A stretch of DNA of 64,000 bases from Methylobacterium sp. J-030 (GCF_022829545.1 NZ_JAKSYM010000341.1:32356-96355), one strand, 5' to 3'. Shown: positions 26,352-36,104, numbered from the stretch's first letter. Notes: generated by a model not told the origin, from the letters alone. Numbers and translations: made by a program.

Positions 26352-27278
26352 ATGATCAGGGGGGCGGCCGGGAGGCCGCCCTTCGCGTTTGCGGGGCCGG
26401 CGGATCTCCGCCTGGCCTATCGCCCGCCCTACGATTGGGCGGCGATCCGCGCCTTCCTGGCCAAGCGGGCGATCCCCGGGGTCGAGGCGACGGACCCCGC
26501 GGCGGCCTACGCGCGCACGGTCAGCGTCGCGGGGAGGCACGGCCTCGTGACGGTCGAGCCCGGCGTCGACGGCCTGTGCGCGACGCTCCGCGGCATTGAG
26601 GCGAGCGACGCTCCGACGATCACGGGACGCCTGCGCCGCCTGTTCGACTGCGACGCGGATCCCGCCGCCATCGCGGAATGCCTCGCCGGGGATCCGGTGC
26701 TGGCGCCGCTCGTGGCGGCACGGCCCGGCTTACGGCTGCCCGGCGCCTGGGACCCGTTCGAGACCGGCTGCCGGGCGATCCTCGGCCAGCAGGTCTCGGT
26801 GGCCGCCGCGATCGGGCTCGCCGGGAAGCTGGTGGCGGCGTTCGGGACGCCCCTCGCGGAGCCGTTCGGCGGCCTGACCCACGTCTTTCCCGCACCGGCC
26901 GATCTGATCGAGGCGGATGTCGCCCTGGCGCTCAACATGCCGCGGGCCCGCGGCGCGGCGATCCGGGCGCTGGCCGCGGCGGCGCTGGCAGATCCAGACC
27001 TGTTCGCCCCAGCCGAATCCCTGGAAGCGGCGGTGCTGCGCTTCACGGCGATCCGCGGCATCGGTCCCTGGACGGCGCAGTACATCGCCATGCGGGTGCT
27101 CAAGCTGCCGGACGCCCTGCCGGTGGGCGATGTCGGCCTGCTGCGGGCGCTCGCGACCGCCACCGGGCGTCCGAGCGCGGCCGAGCTTCTGGCCCAGGCC
27201 GAGGCATGGCGGCCGTACCGGGCCTACGCGGCGCAGCACCTCTGGGCGGCGGATGAGGCGGCTGTAAAGCAGGTGTGA
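26352..27278 (+). CDS. DNA-3-methyladenine glycosylase II-like (AlkA)
   Basis: A 308-residue base-excision glycosylase. An AlkA N-terminal domain (LRLAYRPPYDWAAIRAFLAKR) precedes the HhH-GPD fold (CRAILGQQVSVAAA; FTAIRGIGPWTAQYIAMRVL), with the catalytic aspartate in LPVGDVGLLRAL. It removes alkylated purines. Its ATG is 20 bases after the gltA stop, so co-transcription is likely. No SOS box is seen in front of it. The gene is whole. Confidence 0.88.
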   Translation: MIRGAAGRPPFAFAGPADLRLAYRPPYDWAAIRAFLAKRAIPGVEATDPAAAYARTVSVAGRHGLVTVEPGVDGLCATLRGIEASDAPTITGRLRRLFDCDADPAAIAECLAGDPVLAPLVAARPGLRLPGAWDPFETGCRAILGQQVSVAAAIGLAGKLVAAFGTPLAEPFGGLTHVFPAPADLIEADVALALNMPRARGAAIRALAAAALADPDLFAPAESLEAAVLRFTAIRGIGPWTAQYIAMRVLKLPDALPVGDVGLLRALATATGRPSAAELLAQAEAWRPYRAYAAQHLWAADEAAVKQV

Positions 27279-27308
27279 TTCGGCGCTGCTCGACGATTTC
27301 GTTGCCAC

Positions 27309-27402
27309 CGTCTTTGCGCGCGGAGCGAAGCAACCCAATGTTGCGCAACACCGGCCAGTCGCGCGCTGTCCTTGGGTCACTTCGCTGCGCTCGTGATGAC
27401 GG
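27309..27402. repeat. Dispersed palindromic repeat (GCGAAGCAA type), copy 1
   Basis: Inverted-repeat arms carry GGAGCGAAGCAACCCA on the left and TGGGTCACTTCGCTGCGC on the right, ending CGTGATGACG. A second, better-preserved copy lies at 48204-48296. It is intergenic and non-coding. Confidence 0.65.
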
Positions 27403-27474
27403 AGGGGACGCTTGACCCGGTGCGCTTCATCACGGGGCTTGGCCGGGCTATGGATCGTGCCGTCATTGGGGTGT

Positions 27475-27597
27475 GTGGAACGCACCGCGGACCCTTCGCC
27501 CTTGACGACAGCCCAGTTCCTTCTCCGGCTCGCGGCGCCATTTGGCGGCGGGGTGCTGGCCCTCGGCGCGCTCTGGCTCAGCCAGCGCGCGCATTGA
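27475..27597 (+). CDS. Possible 40-residue membrane peptide
   Basis: A GTG-initiated frame ending in a single hydrophobic helix (FLLRLAAPFGGGVLALGALW). No clear ribosome-binding site is present. It lies in the otherwise gene-free interval between alkA and rimO. Low confidence; the rest of 27403-27759 shows no gene. Confidence 0.25.
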   Translation: MERTADPSPLTTAQFLLRLAAPFGGGVLALGALWLSQRAH

Positions 27598-27759
27598 GGA
27601 CAGGGCCATTCCACCTGACCTCCTCAGTCTGGAGCTCGAGGGATTGCAGAGGCCTCGGAAGAGCTTCTTCGAGGCCTGCGCTGCGCTTCGGCACCACCGG
27701 ATGAAGGGTTTGTCGGGAGGTTGTTCGATCGACCGGGCTGACGCCTTCAAAGGGCTACC

Positions 27760-29100
27760 TCAGGCGACGCTGCCGTAGAGGTCGTACGCCTCGGCCCGAT
27801 CGACCTTCACGGTGACGATGTCGCCGACCCGCACCGGCCGCCGGAACGCCGCGTGGACGGTGCCGTCGATCTCCGGCGCGTCGGCCTTGGACCGACCCCG
27901 CGCGACCCCGCCCTCGACGGCATCGACGATGATGGGCAGCCGCTTGCCCACCTTGGTCCGCTGGAGCCGGAGCGCGATGCCGTTCTGGGTCTCCATGAAC
28001 CGGCGCTTGCGCTCGGCCTTCACCTCGGACGGCACGAGATCGCCCAGCGCGTTGGCGGTGGCGCCGGCCACCGGCTCGTACGCGAAGCAGCCGACCCGAT
28101 CGAGCTTGGCCTCCTGCAGCCACGCCAGCAGCTCCTCGAACTCCGCCTCGGTCTCGCCGGGGAAGCCGACGATGAAGGTCGAGCGGATCGCGAGATCCGG
28201 GCAGGTCTGCCGCCAGCTCCGGATCCGGTCGAGCTGGCGCTCCTGGTTTCCCGGGCGGCGCATGCGCTTGAGCACCGACGGGCTCGCGTGCTGGAGCGGC
28301 ATGTCGAGGTAGGGGAGCACCGTGCCCTCGGCCATCAGCGGGATGACCTCGTCCACGTGCGGGTAGGGGTAGACGTAGTGCAGCCGCACCCAGGCCCCGA
28401 GCGCGCCGAGCTCCTTGGTGAGATCGTAGAACTTCGCCCGCACGCTCCGGTCGCGCCACGGGCTCTCGGCGTAGCGGATATCGATCCCGTAGGCGCTGGT
28501 ATCCTGGCTGACGACCAGCAACTCCTTCACGCCGGCGGTGACCAGTTTTTCCGCCTCGCGCAGCACGTCGGCGGCGGGGCGGCTTACGAGGTTCCCGCGG
28601 AGCGACGGGATGATGCAGAAGCTGCAGCGGTTGCTGCACCCCTCCGAGATCTTCAGGTAGGCGTAGTGGCGCGGGGTGAGCTTGATCCCCTGCGGCGGCA
28701 CGAGGTCGAGGAACGGGTCGTGGGCCGGCGGCACCGCCTGATGGACGGCCGCCACCACGGACTCGTAGGCCTGGGGCCCGGTCACCGCCAGGAGATCGGG
28801 GTATTTCTCGCGGATCTCCTCCGGCTGCGCGCCCATGCAGCCGGTGACGATGACCCGGCCGTTCTCCGCCATGGCCTCGCCGATCGCCGCGAGCGACTCC
28901 GCCTTGGCGGAATCGAGGAAACCGCAGGTGTTGACGATCACCACGTCGGCCCCGTCGTGCCGGCGGGCCAGCTCGTAGCCCTCGGCGCGCAGATGCGTGA
29001 GGATCCGCTCGGAATCGACCAGCGCCTTAGGGCAGCCCAGCGACACGAACGAGATTTTGGGGGCCGCGGTCTTGGCGGCGGGCGTAGCGGTGGCGGTCAT
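27760..29100 (-). CDS. rimO: RimO, ribosomal protein S12 methylthiotransferase
   Basis: A 446-residue radical-SAM methylthiotransferase that modifies Asp88 of ribosomal protein S12. The N-terminal UPF0004 domain has ISFVSLGCPKALVDSE, VNTCGFLDSAK and VTGCMGAQ cysteines for one Fe-S cluster. The radical SAM motif CSNRCSFC binds the second. A C-terminal TRAM domain ends in IVTVKVDRAEAYDLYG. The ATG at 29100 gives a short Ala/Thr-rich leader before the conserved core, and upstream frame extension is spurious. Confidence 0.94.
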   Translation of the reverse strand: MTATATPAAKTAAPKISFVSLGCPKALVDSERILTHLRAEGYELARRHDGADVVIVNTCGFLDSAKAESLAAIGEAMAENGRVIVTGCMGAQPEEIREKYPDLLAVTGPQAYESVVAAVHQAVPPAHDPFLDLVPPQGIKLTPRHYAYLKISEGCSNRCSFCIIPSLRGNLVSRPAADVLREAEKLVTAGVKELLVVSQDTSAYGIDIRYAESPWRDRSVRAKFYDLTKELGALGAWVRLHYVYPYPHVDEVIPLMAEGTVLPYLDMPLQHASPSVLKRMRRPGNQERQLDRIRSWRQTCPDLAIRSTFIVGFPGETEAEFEELLAWLQEAKLDRVGCFAYEPVAGATANALGDLVPSEVKAERKRRFMETQNGIALRLQRTKVGKRLPIIVDAVEGGVARGRSKADAPEIDGTVHAAFRRPVRVGDIVTVKVDRAEAYDLYGSVA

Positions 29101-29468
29101 GGGCGCATTCGACGGATCGGACGCCGCCCGCGTGTGGCCGGTGGGACAGCCACACGGGGCGCGGGGACGAGAATTCGGGGTCGCGTCCCTATAGCGGTTC
29201 CAGCCCGCCCGCGCGAGACCGGCCGCCGCAGGGGTGGCCGGTCCCGGGTGCGAGGCTACCGAGCATCGAAAAATTGCCGTCATGGAGGCCCTTTGCGCGC
29301 CGATCCTGAGCCCACACATGAGGTTCTGGCGCCCTTGCCCTGCGCTGCAGACACGTCCCGGCCGCGCCGAGCGGCGGTGCCTGCGTGGAACTGCCGCTTC
29401 CCCCGCGGCATCGCCTGTGCGACGGCAGCGGTGACGCACAGCCAGAGGATACGGCCCCGAACCCGGTC
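29101..29468. other. Divergent intergenic region rimO/pabB
   Basis: About 370 bases between divergently transcribed genes. It must hold both promoters. I see no gene, repeat or recognisable operator. Confidence 0.5.
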
Positions 29469-30842
29469 ATGTGGACCCGAGAGATCCCCTACATCGATCC
29501 CGTCGCGGCCGCCGCCCGGCTGCGGTCCCTGCCGGGGGTCGCCTTCCTCGACAGCGCCATGCGGCACGATCCGCTCGGCCGCCACTCGATCGTGGCCGCC
29601 GATCCGTTCGCGCGCTTCCGTTTTCGCGCGGGTCAGGCGACCCTGGATGGCGCGCCGGTGCCGGGCGGGCCCTTCACGGCCCTGCGCGCCTGCCTCGCGC
29701 CCTACCGGATCGCGCCCAGCCCCGACATCCCGTTTCCGGGCGGGGCGATCGGCTACTTCGCCTACGATCTCGGTGCGGCGCTGGAGCGGGTCGCGGCGCC
29801 GGCCCGGCGGGCGGGGCTCACCGACGACATCGCCTTGAACCTCTACGACACCGCCCTGGTGATCGACCACGCCGCCGGCACCGGCCGGCTCGTCGCCACC
29901 GGCTTCCCGGAAACCGAACCGGAGGCCCGGCGGACCCGCGCGGCGGCGCGGCTCGCCCGCTTCGCCGACCGGCTCGGCGCCGGGGCTCCGGTCGAGGCCG
30001 CGGCCGAACCGGCGGACCCGCTCGTGTGGCACTCGAACTTCGATCGCCAAAGCTATGAGATGGCAGTCGAAAAGGTTCGCGCCTACATCCGGGCCGGCGA
30101 CATCTACCAAGCCAACATCGCCCAGCGCTTCACCGCCGACCTGCCGGCGGATTTCGACCCGTTCGCTCTCTACCGGCGCCTGCGCGCCACCAACCCGGCG
30201 ACCTTCGGGGCCTACCTGGAATGGGACGGGCTGACGGTCGCCTCGTCCTCGCCCGAGCGGTTCATCCGCCTCGACGGACGGCGCGTGGAGACGCGCCCGA
30301 TCAAGGGCACCGCCCGCCGCCTCGAGGACCCGGAGGCCGACCGGGCGGTGGCCGACGCGCTCCAGGCCGACGTCAAGGAGCGGGCCGAGAACGTCATGAT
30401 CGTCGACCTGCTGCGCAACGACCTGTCGCGGGTCTGCCGACCGGGCAGCGTCGCCGTGCCGACGCTCTGCGGGCTGGAGACCTACGCCAACGTCCACCAT
30501 CTGGTGTCGGTGGTGACCGGAGACCTCCGCGACGGGCTCGACGCCCTCGACCTTCTGGAAGGGACCTTTCCGGGCGGCTCGATCACGGGCGCCCCGAAAA
30601 TCCGCGCCATGGACATCATCACGGAGATCGAGGGGGACGCGCGCGAACTCTATTGCGGCGCCATCGGCCGGATCGGCTTCGACGGGGCGATGGACACCTC
30701 GATCGCGATCCGCACCGTGTTCATGGACGACCGGCAGGCGGTCCTGCAGGCCGGGGGCGGGGTGACCCTGCTGTCGGAGCCGGGCCCGGAATACGACGAG
30801 ACCCTGGCCAAGGCTGCCCGCGTGTTCGAGGCCTTCGCATGA
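29469..30842 (+). CDS. pabB: Aminodeoxychorismate synthase component I
   Basis: A 457-residue chorismate-binding enzyme. With PabA it makes 4-amino-4-deoxychorismate for folate. Conserved blocks are IRAGDIYQANIAQRF, the lysine motif PIKGTARR, ERAENVMIVDLLRNDLSR and GGSITGAPKIRAM near the C-terminus. The PIKG motif (rather than the anthranilate-synthase PIAG form) supports PabB. It overlaps pabA by ATGA and heads a complete pabB-pabA-pabC operon. Confidence 0.93.
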   Translation: MWTREIPYIDPVAAAARLRSLPGVAFLDSAMRHDPLGRHSIVAADPFARFRFRAGQATLDGAPVPGGPFTALRACLAPYRIAPSPDIPFPGGAIGYFAYDLGAALERVAAPARRAGLTDDIALNLYDTALVIDHAAGTGRLVATGFPETEPEARRTRAAARLARFADRLGAGAPVEAAAEPADPLVWHSNFDRQSYEMAVEKVRAYIRAGDIYQANIAQRFTADLPADFDPFALYRRLRATNPATFGAYLEWDGLTVASSSPERFIRLDGRRVETRPIKGTARRLEDPEADRAVADALQADVKERAENVMIVDLLRNDLSRVCRPGSVAVPTLCGLETYANVHHLVSVVTGDLRDGLDALDLLEGTFPGGSITGAPKIRAMDIITEIEGDARELYCGAIGRIGFDGAMDTSIAIRTVFMDDRQAVLQAGGGVTLLSEPGPEYDETLAKAARVFEAFA

Positions 30843-31453
30843 TCCTCGTCCTCGACAATTACGACTCGTTCGTCTTCAACGTGGTCCGCTACCTGGAGGA
30901 ACTGGGCGAGACGGTCCGGGTCGTGCGCAACGACGCGCTGGACGTGCCCGGCATCCGGGCGCTGGCGCCGGAGGCCCTGGTGGTCTCGCCCGGCCCCTGC
31001 ACCCCGGCAGAGGCCGGGATCTCGCTGCCGGCGATCCGCGACCTCTCCGGCACCGTGCCGATCCTCGGCGTCTGCCTCGGCCATCAGGCGATCGGCGCGG
31101 CCTTCGGCGGCACGGTCGCGCGGGCGCAGCGTCCCCTGCACGGGCAGGCGACGCCGATCGCCCATACCGGCGCGCGGCTGTTCTCCGGGCTGCCGGCCCC
31201 GATGCCGGTCGGGCGCTACCACTCGCTGGTGGTGAATCCCGGCCCCGACATGGACCGGCATCTCACCGTCGACGCCGTCTCGCGGGAGGGGGAGGTGATG
31301 GCGCTCTCGCACCGGACCCACCCGACCTACGGCATCCAGTTCCACCCGGAATCGGTCCTGACCGAGGGCGGCCACGCCCTGTTCGCCAATTTTCTGGACC
31401 TCGCCCGCGCGTGGCGGGAACGGCCGGAGGGACGCCGCGATGCTGTGGCGTGA
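30839..31453 (+). CDS. pabA: Aminodeoxychorismate synthase glutamine amidotransferase
   Basis: A 204-residue class I glutamine amidotransferase that supplies ammonia to PabB. The N-terminus MILVLDNYDSFVFNVVRYL is typical. The catalytic cysteine is in LGVCLGHQAIG, the oxyanion strand is VVSPGPCTPAEAG, and the His-Glu pair is GIQFHPESV. Both ends overlap their neighbours (4 bases with pabB, 14 with pabC). Confidence 0.93.
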   Translation: MILVLDNYDSFVFNVVRYLEELGETVRVVRNDALDVPGIRALAPEALVVSPGPCTPAEAGISLPAIRDLSGTVPILGVCLGHQAIGAAFGGTVARAQRPLHGQATPIAHTGARLFSGLPAPMPVGRYHSLVVNPGPDMDRHLTVDAVSREGEVMALSHRTHPTYGIQFHPESVLTEGGHALFANFLDLARAWRERPEGRRDAVA

Positions 31454-32291
31454 CGGGGCGCTCACGGCCGGGACCACGGCCCCCCTCGACCACACCGACC
31501 GCGGCCTGACGCTCGGCGACGGCCTGTTCGACACCGCGCTCGCGCTCGGCGGCCGCGTGGCCTTCGCGGACGCCCACATCGCCCGGCTGGTGGCCGCCGC
31601 GGCGATCCTCGGGATCCCGGCCGAGGCAGAGCGGATCCGCGCCGCCATGCGGGCGGTCGCCGTCCAGGGCGAGCGGCTCGCGCTCCGCACCACCCTCACC
31701 CGCGGCTCCGGCCCGCGGGGGTTGAGGCCCCCGGCGGATCCACGGCCGACGCTGTTCGTCACCGCGGCGCCGGGTGCGAAGTCCGCTGCCTTCACGCCCT
31801 TGCGCCTCTGGCCGACCGCCATCGCGCGCAACGACACGTCGCCCGCCGCCCGGCTGAAGACCCTGGGCTATCTCGACGCGGTGCTGGCCGCCCGGGAGGC
31901 CGCCGCCGCCGGCTTCGACGAGGCCCTGTTCCGCAACACGCGGGGCTGCGTCGCCTGCGCGGGCACCGGCAATCTCTTCGCCCTGTTCGGCGCAACCCTG
32001 GTCACGCCGCCACTCGACGACGGCGTGCTCGCCGGCATCGTGCGGGCGGAAATTCTGGATCTGGCCGCCGGATGTGGACTGCAGGCCGAGGAACGGTCGC
32101 TCGGCCTGCCGGCGTTCCTGGGCGCCGAGGCCGTGTTCCTGACCAACTCCCTGCGGCTCCTCGCCCCCGTGACCGCCATCGGCGACAGGGCCTTTCCGGG
32201 TGCCGCGCATCCGGCGGTCGCGAGCCTGATGCCGGCGCTGCGCGCCCGGGTGGCCCGCGCCTGCGGCGTGGCGGAGGAGGTGGTAGCGTGA
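31440..32291 (+). CDS. pabC: Aminodeoxychorismate lyase-type class IV PLP enzyme
   Basis: A 283-residue fold-type IV PLP enzyme. The start DRGLTLGDGLFDTALALGG and the cofactor lysine in ARLKTLGYLDAVLAAREA fit the family; the phosphate-binding region is NTRGCVACAGTGNLFAL. Branched-chain or D-amino-acid aminotransferases share the fold. Position directly after pabB and pabA, with overlap, makes 4-amino-4-deoxychorismate lyase (p-aminobenzoate formation) the best assignment. Confidence 0.85.
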   Translation: MLWRDGALTAGTTAPLDHTDRGLTLGDGLFDTALALGGRVAFADAHIARLVAAAAILGIPAEAERIRAAMRAVAVQGERLALRTTLTRGSGPRGLRPPADPRPTLFVTAAPGAKSAAFTPLRLWPTAIARNDTSPAARLKTLGYLDAVLAAREAAAAGFDEALFRNTRGCVACAGTGNLFALFGATLVTPPLDDGVLAGIVRAEILDLAAGCGLQAEERSLGLPAFLGAEAVFLTNSLRLLAPVTAIGDRAFPGAAHPAVASLMPALRARVARACGVAEEVVA

Positions 32292-32731
32292 CCGACCAAG
32301 CCATCGAGACCGGCCGCCGCCGGTTGCGCTACGGGCTCGCGGCCATCTACCTGTTCATCGGCGTGGTCCACCTCGTGGCGACCGACGCGATGCTGCCGCT
32401 CATGCCCGACTGGGTGCCCGAGCCCCGCCTCGTCATCCAGGCCACCGGCCTATGCGAGCTCGCCGGCGCGATCGGCCTGCTGACGGGCCGGTTCCGCCGC
32501 GCCGCCGCGATCGGCCTTGCCCTCTACGCGGTCTGCGTCTACCCGGCGAACCTCAAGCACGCCTTCGAGCAGATCCACATCGACGGCATTCCGGATTCCT
32601 GGTGGTATCACGGGCCGCGGCTCGCCTTTCAGCCGGTCTTCGTCTGGGCGGCGCTCTGGGCCGGCGGGCTGATCGACTGGCCCTTCCGCCGTGCCGGAGG
32701 ATCGGCCGGGGGGTCGACCCCCACGCCCTGA
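32288..32731 (+). CDS. DoxX-like four-helix membrane protein
   Basis: A 147-residue membrane protein with four hydrophobic helices (YGLAAIYLFIGVVHLVA; LVIQATGLCELAGAIGLL; AAAIGLALYAVCVYPANL; LAFQPVFVWAALWAGG), the DoxX-like pattern. The GTG start overlaps the pabC stop (GTGA), so it is the last gene of the folate operon by position. A role in folate synthesis is not evident; DoxX relatives are linked to redox or thiosulphate metabolism. Confidence 0.72.
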   Translation: MTDQAIETGRRRLRYGLAAIYLFIGVVHLVATDAMLPLMPDWVPEPRLVIQATGLCELAGAIGLLTGRFRRAAAIGLALYAVCVYPANLKHAFEQIHIDGIPDSWWYHGPRLAFQPVFVWAALWAGGLIDWPFRRAGGSAGGSTPTP

Positions 32732-32860
32732 CGGGATCCCGTGATCCAGGGATCACGGCGATCCAGGATCCTTCTAACCCAGGATCCGTCCAACCCGTGA
32801 TCCCGCAGACCCTGGATCACGGGATCACAGGCCGCCGGCCCCACAGGCCGGCGCTCGAAA
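32732..32860. repeat. GATC-rich nested palindromes
   Basis: Repeated GTGATCC/GGATCAC units and their inversions (GTGATCCAGGGATCAC; CCTGGATCACGGGATCAC) fill the gap after the DoxX-like gene. They could fold into several hairpins and act as a terminator. Confidence 0.6.
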
Positions 32861-32981
32861 AAGTTCCTCACCAGGGCCGAGAGATCGGAAAAGATCGGTC
32901 GGATACGCCCGGCGGCACCGGCGTTCCCCGTCCGGATGCCGCACACCCGTCCGCGGCGTCCCTGAACGGAGACAGACCGCC

Positions 32982-33512
32982 ATGGCCAAGCAGAAGACGC
33001 TGCACGACGCCTTCTACGAGACCCTGAAGGACGTCTACTACGCCGAGAAGCAATCCGTGAAAGCGCTCAAGAAGTCCGCCAAGGCGGCGGAGCACGCGGA
33101 GCTGCGCGAGGCGTTCGAGACCCATGCCGAAGAGAGCGCCCAGCAGGTCGAGCGCCTGACCCAGGTGTTCGAGATCATCGGCAAGCCCGCCCGGGCCAAG
33201 ACCTGCGAGGCGATGCAGGGCATCGTCTCCGAGATGGAGGAGGATCTGGAGGAGTTCGAGGGAAGCCCGGCCGCCGACGCGGTGCTGGCCGCCTGCGCCC
33301 AGGCGGTGGAGCATTACGAGATCGCCCGCTACGGCACCCTGAAGACCTGGGCGAGCCAGCTCGGCTACGCGGAGGCCGCCACGCTCCTCGACGAGACCCT
33401 GCAGGAGGAGAAGAAGGCCGACGCACTCCTCTCCAAGATCGCCGAGGCGATCAACACGGACGGCACCCCCGAGGATGCCGAGCCGGCGAAGAAGGGCAAG
33501 AAGGCCGCCTGA
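32982..33512 (+). CDS. DUF892 (YciE/YciF-like) ferritin-fold protein
   Basis: A 176-residue four-helix protein of the DUF892 family. It starts TLHDAFYETLKDVYYAEKQ and continues with AEHAELREAFETHAEESAQQ and AVEHYEIARYGTL, whose Glu/His positions suit a ferritin-like di-metal site. A Lys-rich tail (KKGKKAA) follows. Relatives are induced by general stress. The gene stands alone; I found no EcfG-type promoter (GGAAC-N16/17-CGTT). Confidence 0.9.
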   Translation: MAKQKTLHDAFYETLKDVYYAEKQSVKALKKSAKAAEHAELREAFETHAEESAQQVERLTQVFEIIGKPARAKTCEAMQGIVSEMEEDLEEFEGSPAADAVLAACAQAVEHYEIARYGTLKTWASQLGYAEAATLLDETLQEEKKADALLSKIAEAINTDGTPEDAEPAKKGKKAA

Positions 33513-33860
33513 GCGCCGAGCCCGGCGCCGTCATCGATGGCGCCGGGCTCGCTCGACAGACAGGACATGCATCGACGACGCACCGTGCCGACGATCGAGA
33601 ATCGATCCCGCGTTCAAAAACATTATGTGCGGCAATCATCTGGAAAATCATCAATCTCGATTTTCAATTACAGGTCTTGCTTTCCTCGGCTGCGTATCGC
33701 GAAAACACCATCGATCGGGCGTGGAATCTTAATCGTTGAACACTGAATTACGGTATGATAAAGCGCCGCTTGCCGAATGAACAATCGGCACCGAACAGGA
33801 CTGCGCGGCAGGTCGTGTGGTGACTGTTTCTGATGTGGCGTATTGCGGGCGAACATTTCG
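33513..33860. other. AT-rich intergenic region before the chemoreceptor
   Basis: About 350 bases, markedly AT-rich from 33600 to 33860. No gene is visible. It probably holds the DUF892 terminator and the chemoreceptor promoter. Confidence 0.5.
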
Positions 33861-35558
33861 ATGGCGATTTTATTTCGGATCAAAATTCTCACCAAAATCG
33901 TCATTCCTCTGCTGATCACGACCCTGGTCAGCGCCATCACCGCATATTCCGCGATCCGGACCCTGCATTCGGTCCAGGAACGCAGCAGCCTCATCGCTGA
34001 TTATTTCACGGTCCGGCTGGCGGGATTGCAGAACGCCCGGATCAGCCTCGACGACGCCGCGGTGATGAACCGCAACCTTCTCATCGGCGAACCCAGGGCC
34101 GATCTTCCCACCTACAAGACCCGCTACGACGCGGCCGTCGAGGCCATGCTGGGCACCCTCGATCGCCTCATCGCCGCGTCGCGATCCGAGGAGGACCGGG
34201 CGAAGGTCGAGGCGATCCGCACGATCGTCGTTCCGCTGTTCGACATTGTCGCGCGCAGCAACGCGGCGGCCCTGGCGGGCGACCGGGAGGCGGCGCTACG
34301 GCTCGCGTTCCAGGAGGCGGGCGCGGGCCGCAAGGCGTTCCACGCGGCCATGCAGGACAGCCTCCGGCAGGTGGACCGGCAGATCGCCGACAGGAAGCAG
34401 GAGACGCAGCGCGACGTGGAGCGCGCGACGACGGTCCTGATTGTCACGGCCGTGGCGGGGCTGCTCGCGGCGCTGAGCGTCGCGGGCGGAATTGCCGTGT
34501 TCGGCATCACGCGCCCCCTCGACAGGCTCGTCGCCGCCCTCCAGCGCATGGCGGGCGGCGCGAGCGACGTCACGCTCCTGGAAGCGGAGCGCCGGGACGA
34601 GATCGGCGCGGTCGGCCGCGCCGTCGAGGACATCAGGGCCATGGTCGCCCGCAAGGCGGCCGAGGCGGTGGAGCGGCGGCACGCGGACGAGCTTGCCGCC
34701 GCCGCGGAGCGCAAGCGCTCCATGATGGACCTGGCCGACACTTTCGAGCAGACGGTCGCCGGCATCGTCGGTATGGTCTCGAACGCGGCCGCCACCCTGC
34801 AGGATACCGCCCGCCGGATGTCGGCCAGCGCCCAGGCAGCCGCCAGCCAGTCCACGGCCGTGGCGGCGGCGGCCGAGCAGGCCGCCGTCAACGTCAACAC
34901 GGTGGCGGCGGCCACCGAGGAACTCGGCAGCTCCATCCAAGAGATCAGCCGGCAGGTGACGGGCTCGACCGACCTCGCCCGGCGGGCCGTCGGCGAGGCC
35001 GATCAGACCGCGGCGCTGGTCTCCGCCCTGAGCGAGGCGGCCACCCGGGTGGGCGACGTGGTGCAGTTGATCTCGAGCATCGCGGCCCAGACCAACCTGC
35101 TGGCGCTCAACGCCACGATCGAGGCGGCGCGCGCCGGCGAGGCCGGGCGAGGCTTCGCGGTGGTGGCCGCCGAGGTGAAGGACCTGGCGGGCCAGACCGC
35201 CAAGGCGACGGAGGAGATCGCCGGCCAGATGGCACAGATCCAGGGCGCGACGGGCGAGACGGTGGGGGCGATCGGTACGATCACCGGCCGCATCCGCGAG
35301 ATCAACGCCGTCGCGGCGACGATCGCGGCGGCGGTGGAGCAGCAGGGGGCGGCGACGCAGGAGATCGTGCGCAACGTCGGCCAGGCCACGGCCGGGACGC
35401 AGCAGGTCACCGGCAACATCGCCGGCGTGGCCCAGGCCTCGGAGCAGACCGGCCAGGCGGCCGACCATGTGCTCACGGCGGCGACCGACCTGTCACGCCA
35501 TGCCGGGCAGCTCTCGACCGAGGTCGACCGGTTCCTCAGCACCGTGCGGGCGGCCTGA
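33861..35558 (+). CDS. Methyl-accepting chemotaxis protein
   Basis: A transmembrane chemoreceptor of 565 residues. Helix 1 (ILTKIVIPLLITTLVSAITA) leads to a helical periplasmic bundle of the 4HB type (~residues 30-195), helix 2 (VLIVTAVAGLLAALSVAGGI) and HAMP. The cytoplasmic signalling domain has a hairpin tip with VVQLISSIAAQTNLLALNAT-type sequence followed by EAARAGEAGRGFAVVAAEVK. The ATG at 33861 is preferred to a TTG 18 bases earlier. No che genes are adjacent, so it is an orphan receptor. Confidence 0.92.
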   Translation: MAILFRIKILTKIVIPLLITTLVSAITAYSAIRTLHSVQERSSLIADYFTVRLAGLQNARISLDDAAVMNRNLLIGEPRADLPTYKTRYDAAVEAMLGTLDRLIAASRSEEDRAKVEAIRTIVVPLFDIVARSNAAALAGDREAALRLAFQEAGAGRKAFHAAMQDSLRQVDRQIADRKQETQRDVERATTVLIVTAVAGLLAALSVAGGIAVFGITRPLDRLVAALQRMAGGASDVTLLEAERRDEIGAVGRAVEDIRAMVARKAAEAVERRHADELAAAAERKRSMMDLADTFEQTVAGIVGMVSNAAATLQDTARRMSASAQAAASQSTAVAAAAEQAAVNVNTVAAATEELGSSIQEISRQVTGSTDLARRAVGEADQTAALVSALSEAATRVGDVVQLISSIAAQTNLLALNATIEAARAGEAGRGFAVVAAEVKDLAGQTAKATEEIAGQMAQIQGATGETVGAIGTITGRIREINAVAATIAAAVEQQGAATQEIVRNVGQATAGTQQVTGNIAGVAQASEQTGQAADHVLTAATDLSRHAGQLSTEVDRFLSTVRAA

Positions 35559-35686
35559 GGGCCCGCGTGACTGGGAAAATCCTGGGTTTCCAGAGGGCTT
35601 GCCCTTTGGCGGGTGCTGAGGGCGGAGTGCTGGACCCGCGAACGGTCTCGCCCTTCTGAGACCACGATTCGATCCGTCCGCGCGGC

Positions 35687-36025
35687 TCAGTGCGGCTTCT
35701 CGATCGCGCTGAGGGGCGTCCAGTAGCAGCGCTCCTGCCCGGCCTGCGGGGCGAAGCACCCGTAGCTCATCGTCCGGGTTTCGAGCCGGACCGCCTCGCC
35801 GGGCTTCCAGTTCCGGCACTCGCCGCTCGCGAGGCTGCCCTGCAGGAGCTGTCCGAACCCCGACTCGTCGCCGGCCATGACCAGCTTGAACAGGCGGTCC
35901 GTGACCTCCTGCGAATGACAGCCGAACCGCCCCTGGACGATCGTCTCGGCTCGGGCGGACCGGGACAGGGCGGTCGCGGCCAGGGTCGCAGTCAGGAGAG
36001 CGAGGACGGGGAAGGTGACACGCAT
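35687..36025 (-). CDS. Small exported protein of unknown function
   Basis: A 112-residue protein with a clear signal peptide (FPVLALLTATLAATALSRSA, then RAE). The mature part has four cysteines (FGCHSQEV, GECRNWKPG, YGCFAPQAG, RCYWTPL), suggesting two disulphides. A start 12 bases upstream (ATG at 36037) is also possible. Family not recognised. Confidence 0.65.
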   Translation of the reverse strand: MRVTFPVLALLTATLAATALSRSARAETIVQGRFGCHSQEVTDRLFKLVMAGDESGFGQLLQGSLASGECRNWKPGEAVRLETRTMSYGCFAPQAGQERCYWTPLSAIEKPH

Positions 36026-36104
36026 GGGCGGCAACATATCCGCCGGTTGAGGTCTGTCGAGCCCTCGGGAGGCGCCGCGCCCCGCGCAGGATCGTCGCGC
36101 CGGC

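Noticed and set aside
32750..32870. GATC-rich repeats as a CRISPR array
   Set aside because: No regular spacer length; units are nested palindromes. No CRISPR array or cas gene is seen anywhere in the window.
32841..32981. EcfG general-stress promoter before the DUF892 gene
   Set aside because: No GGAAC-N16/17-CGTT arrangement found.
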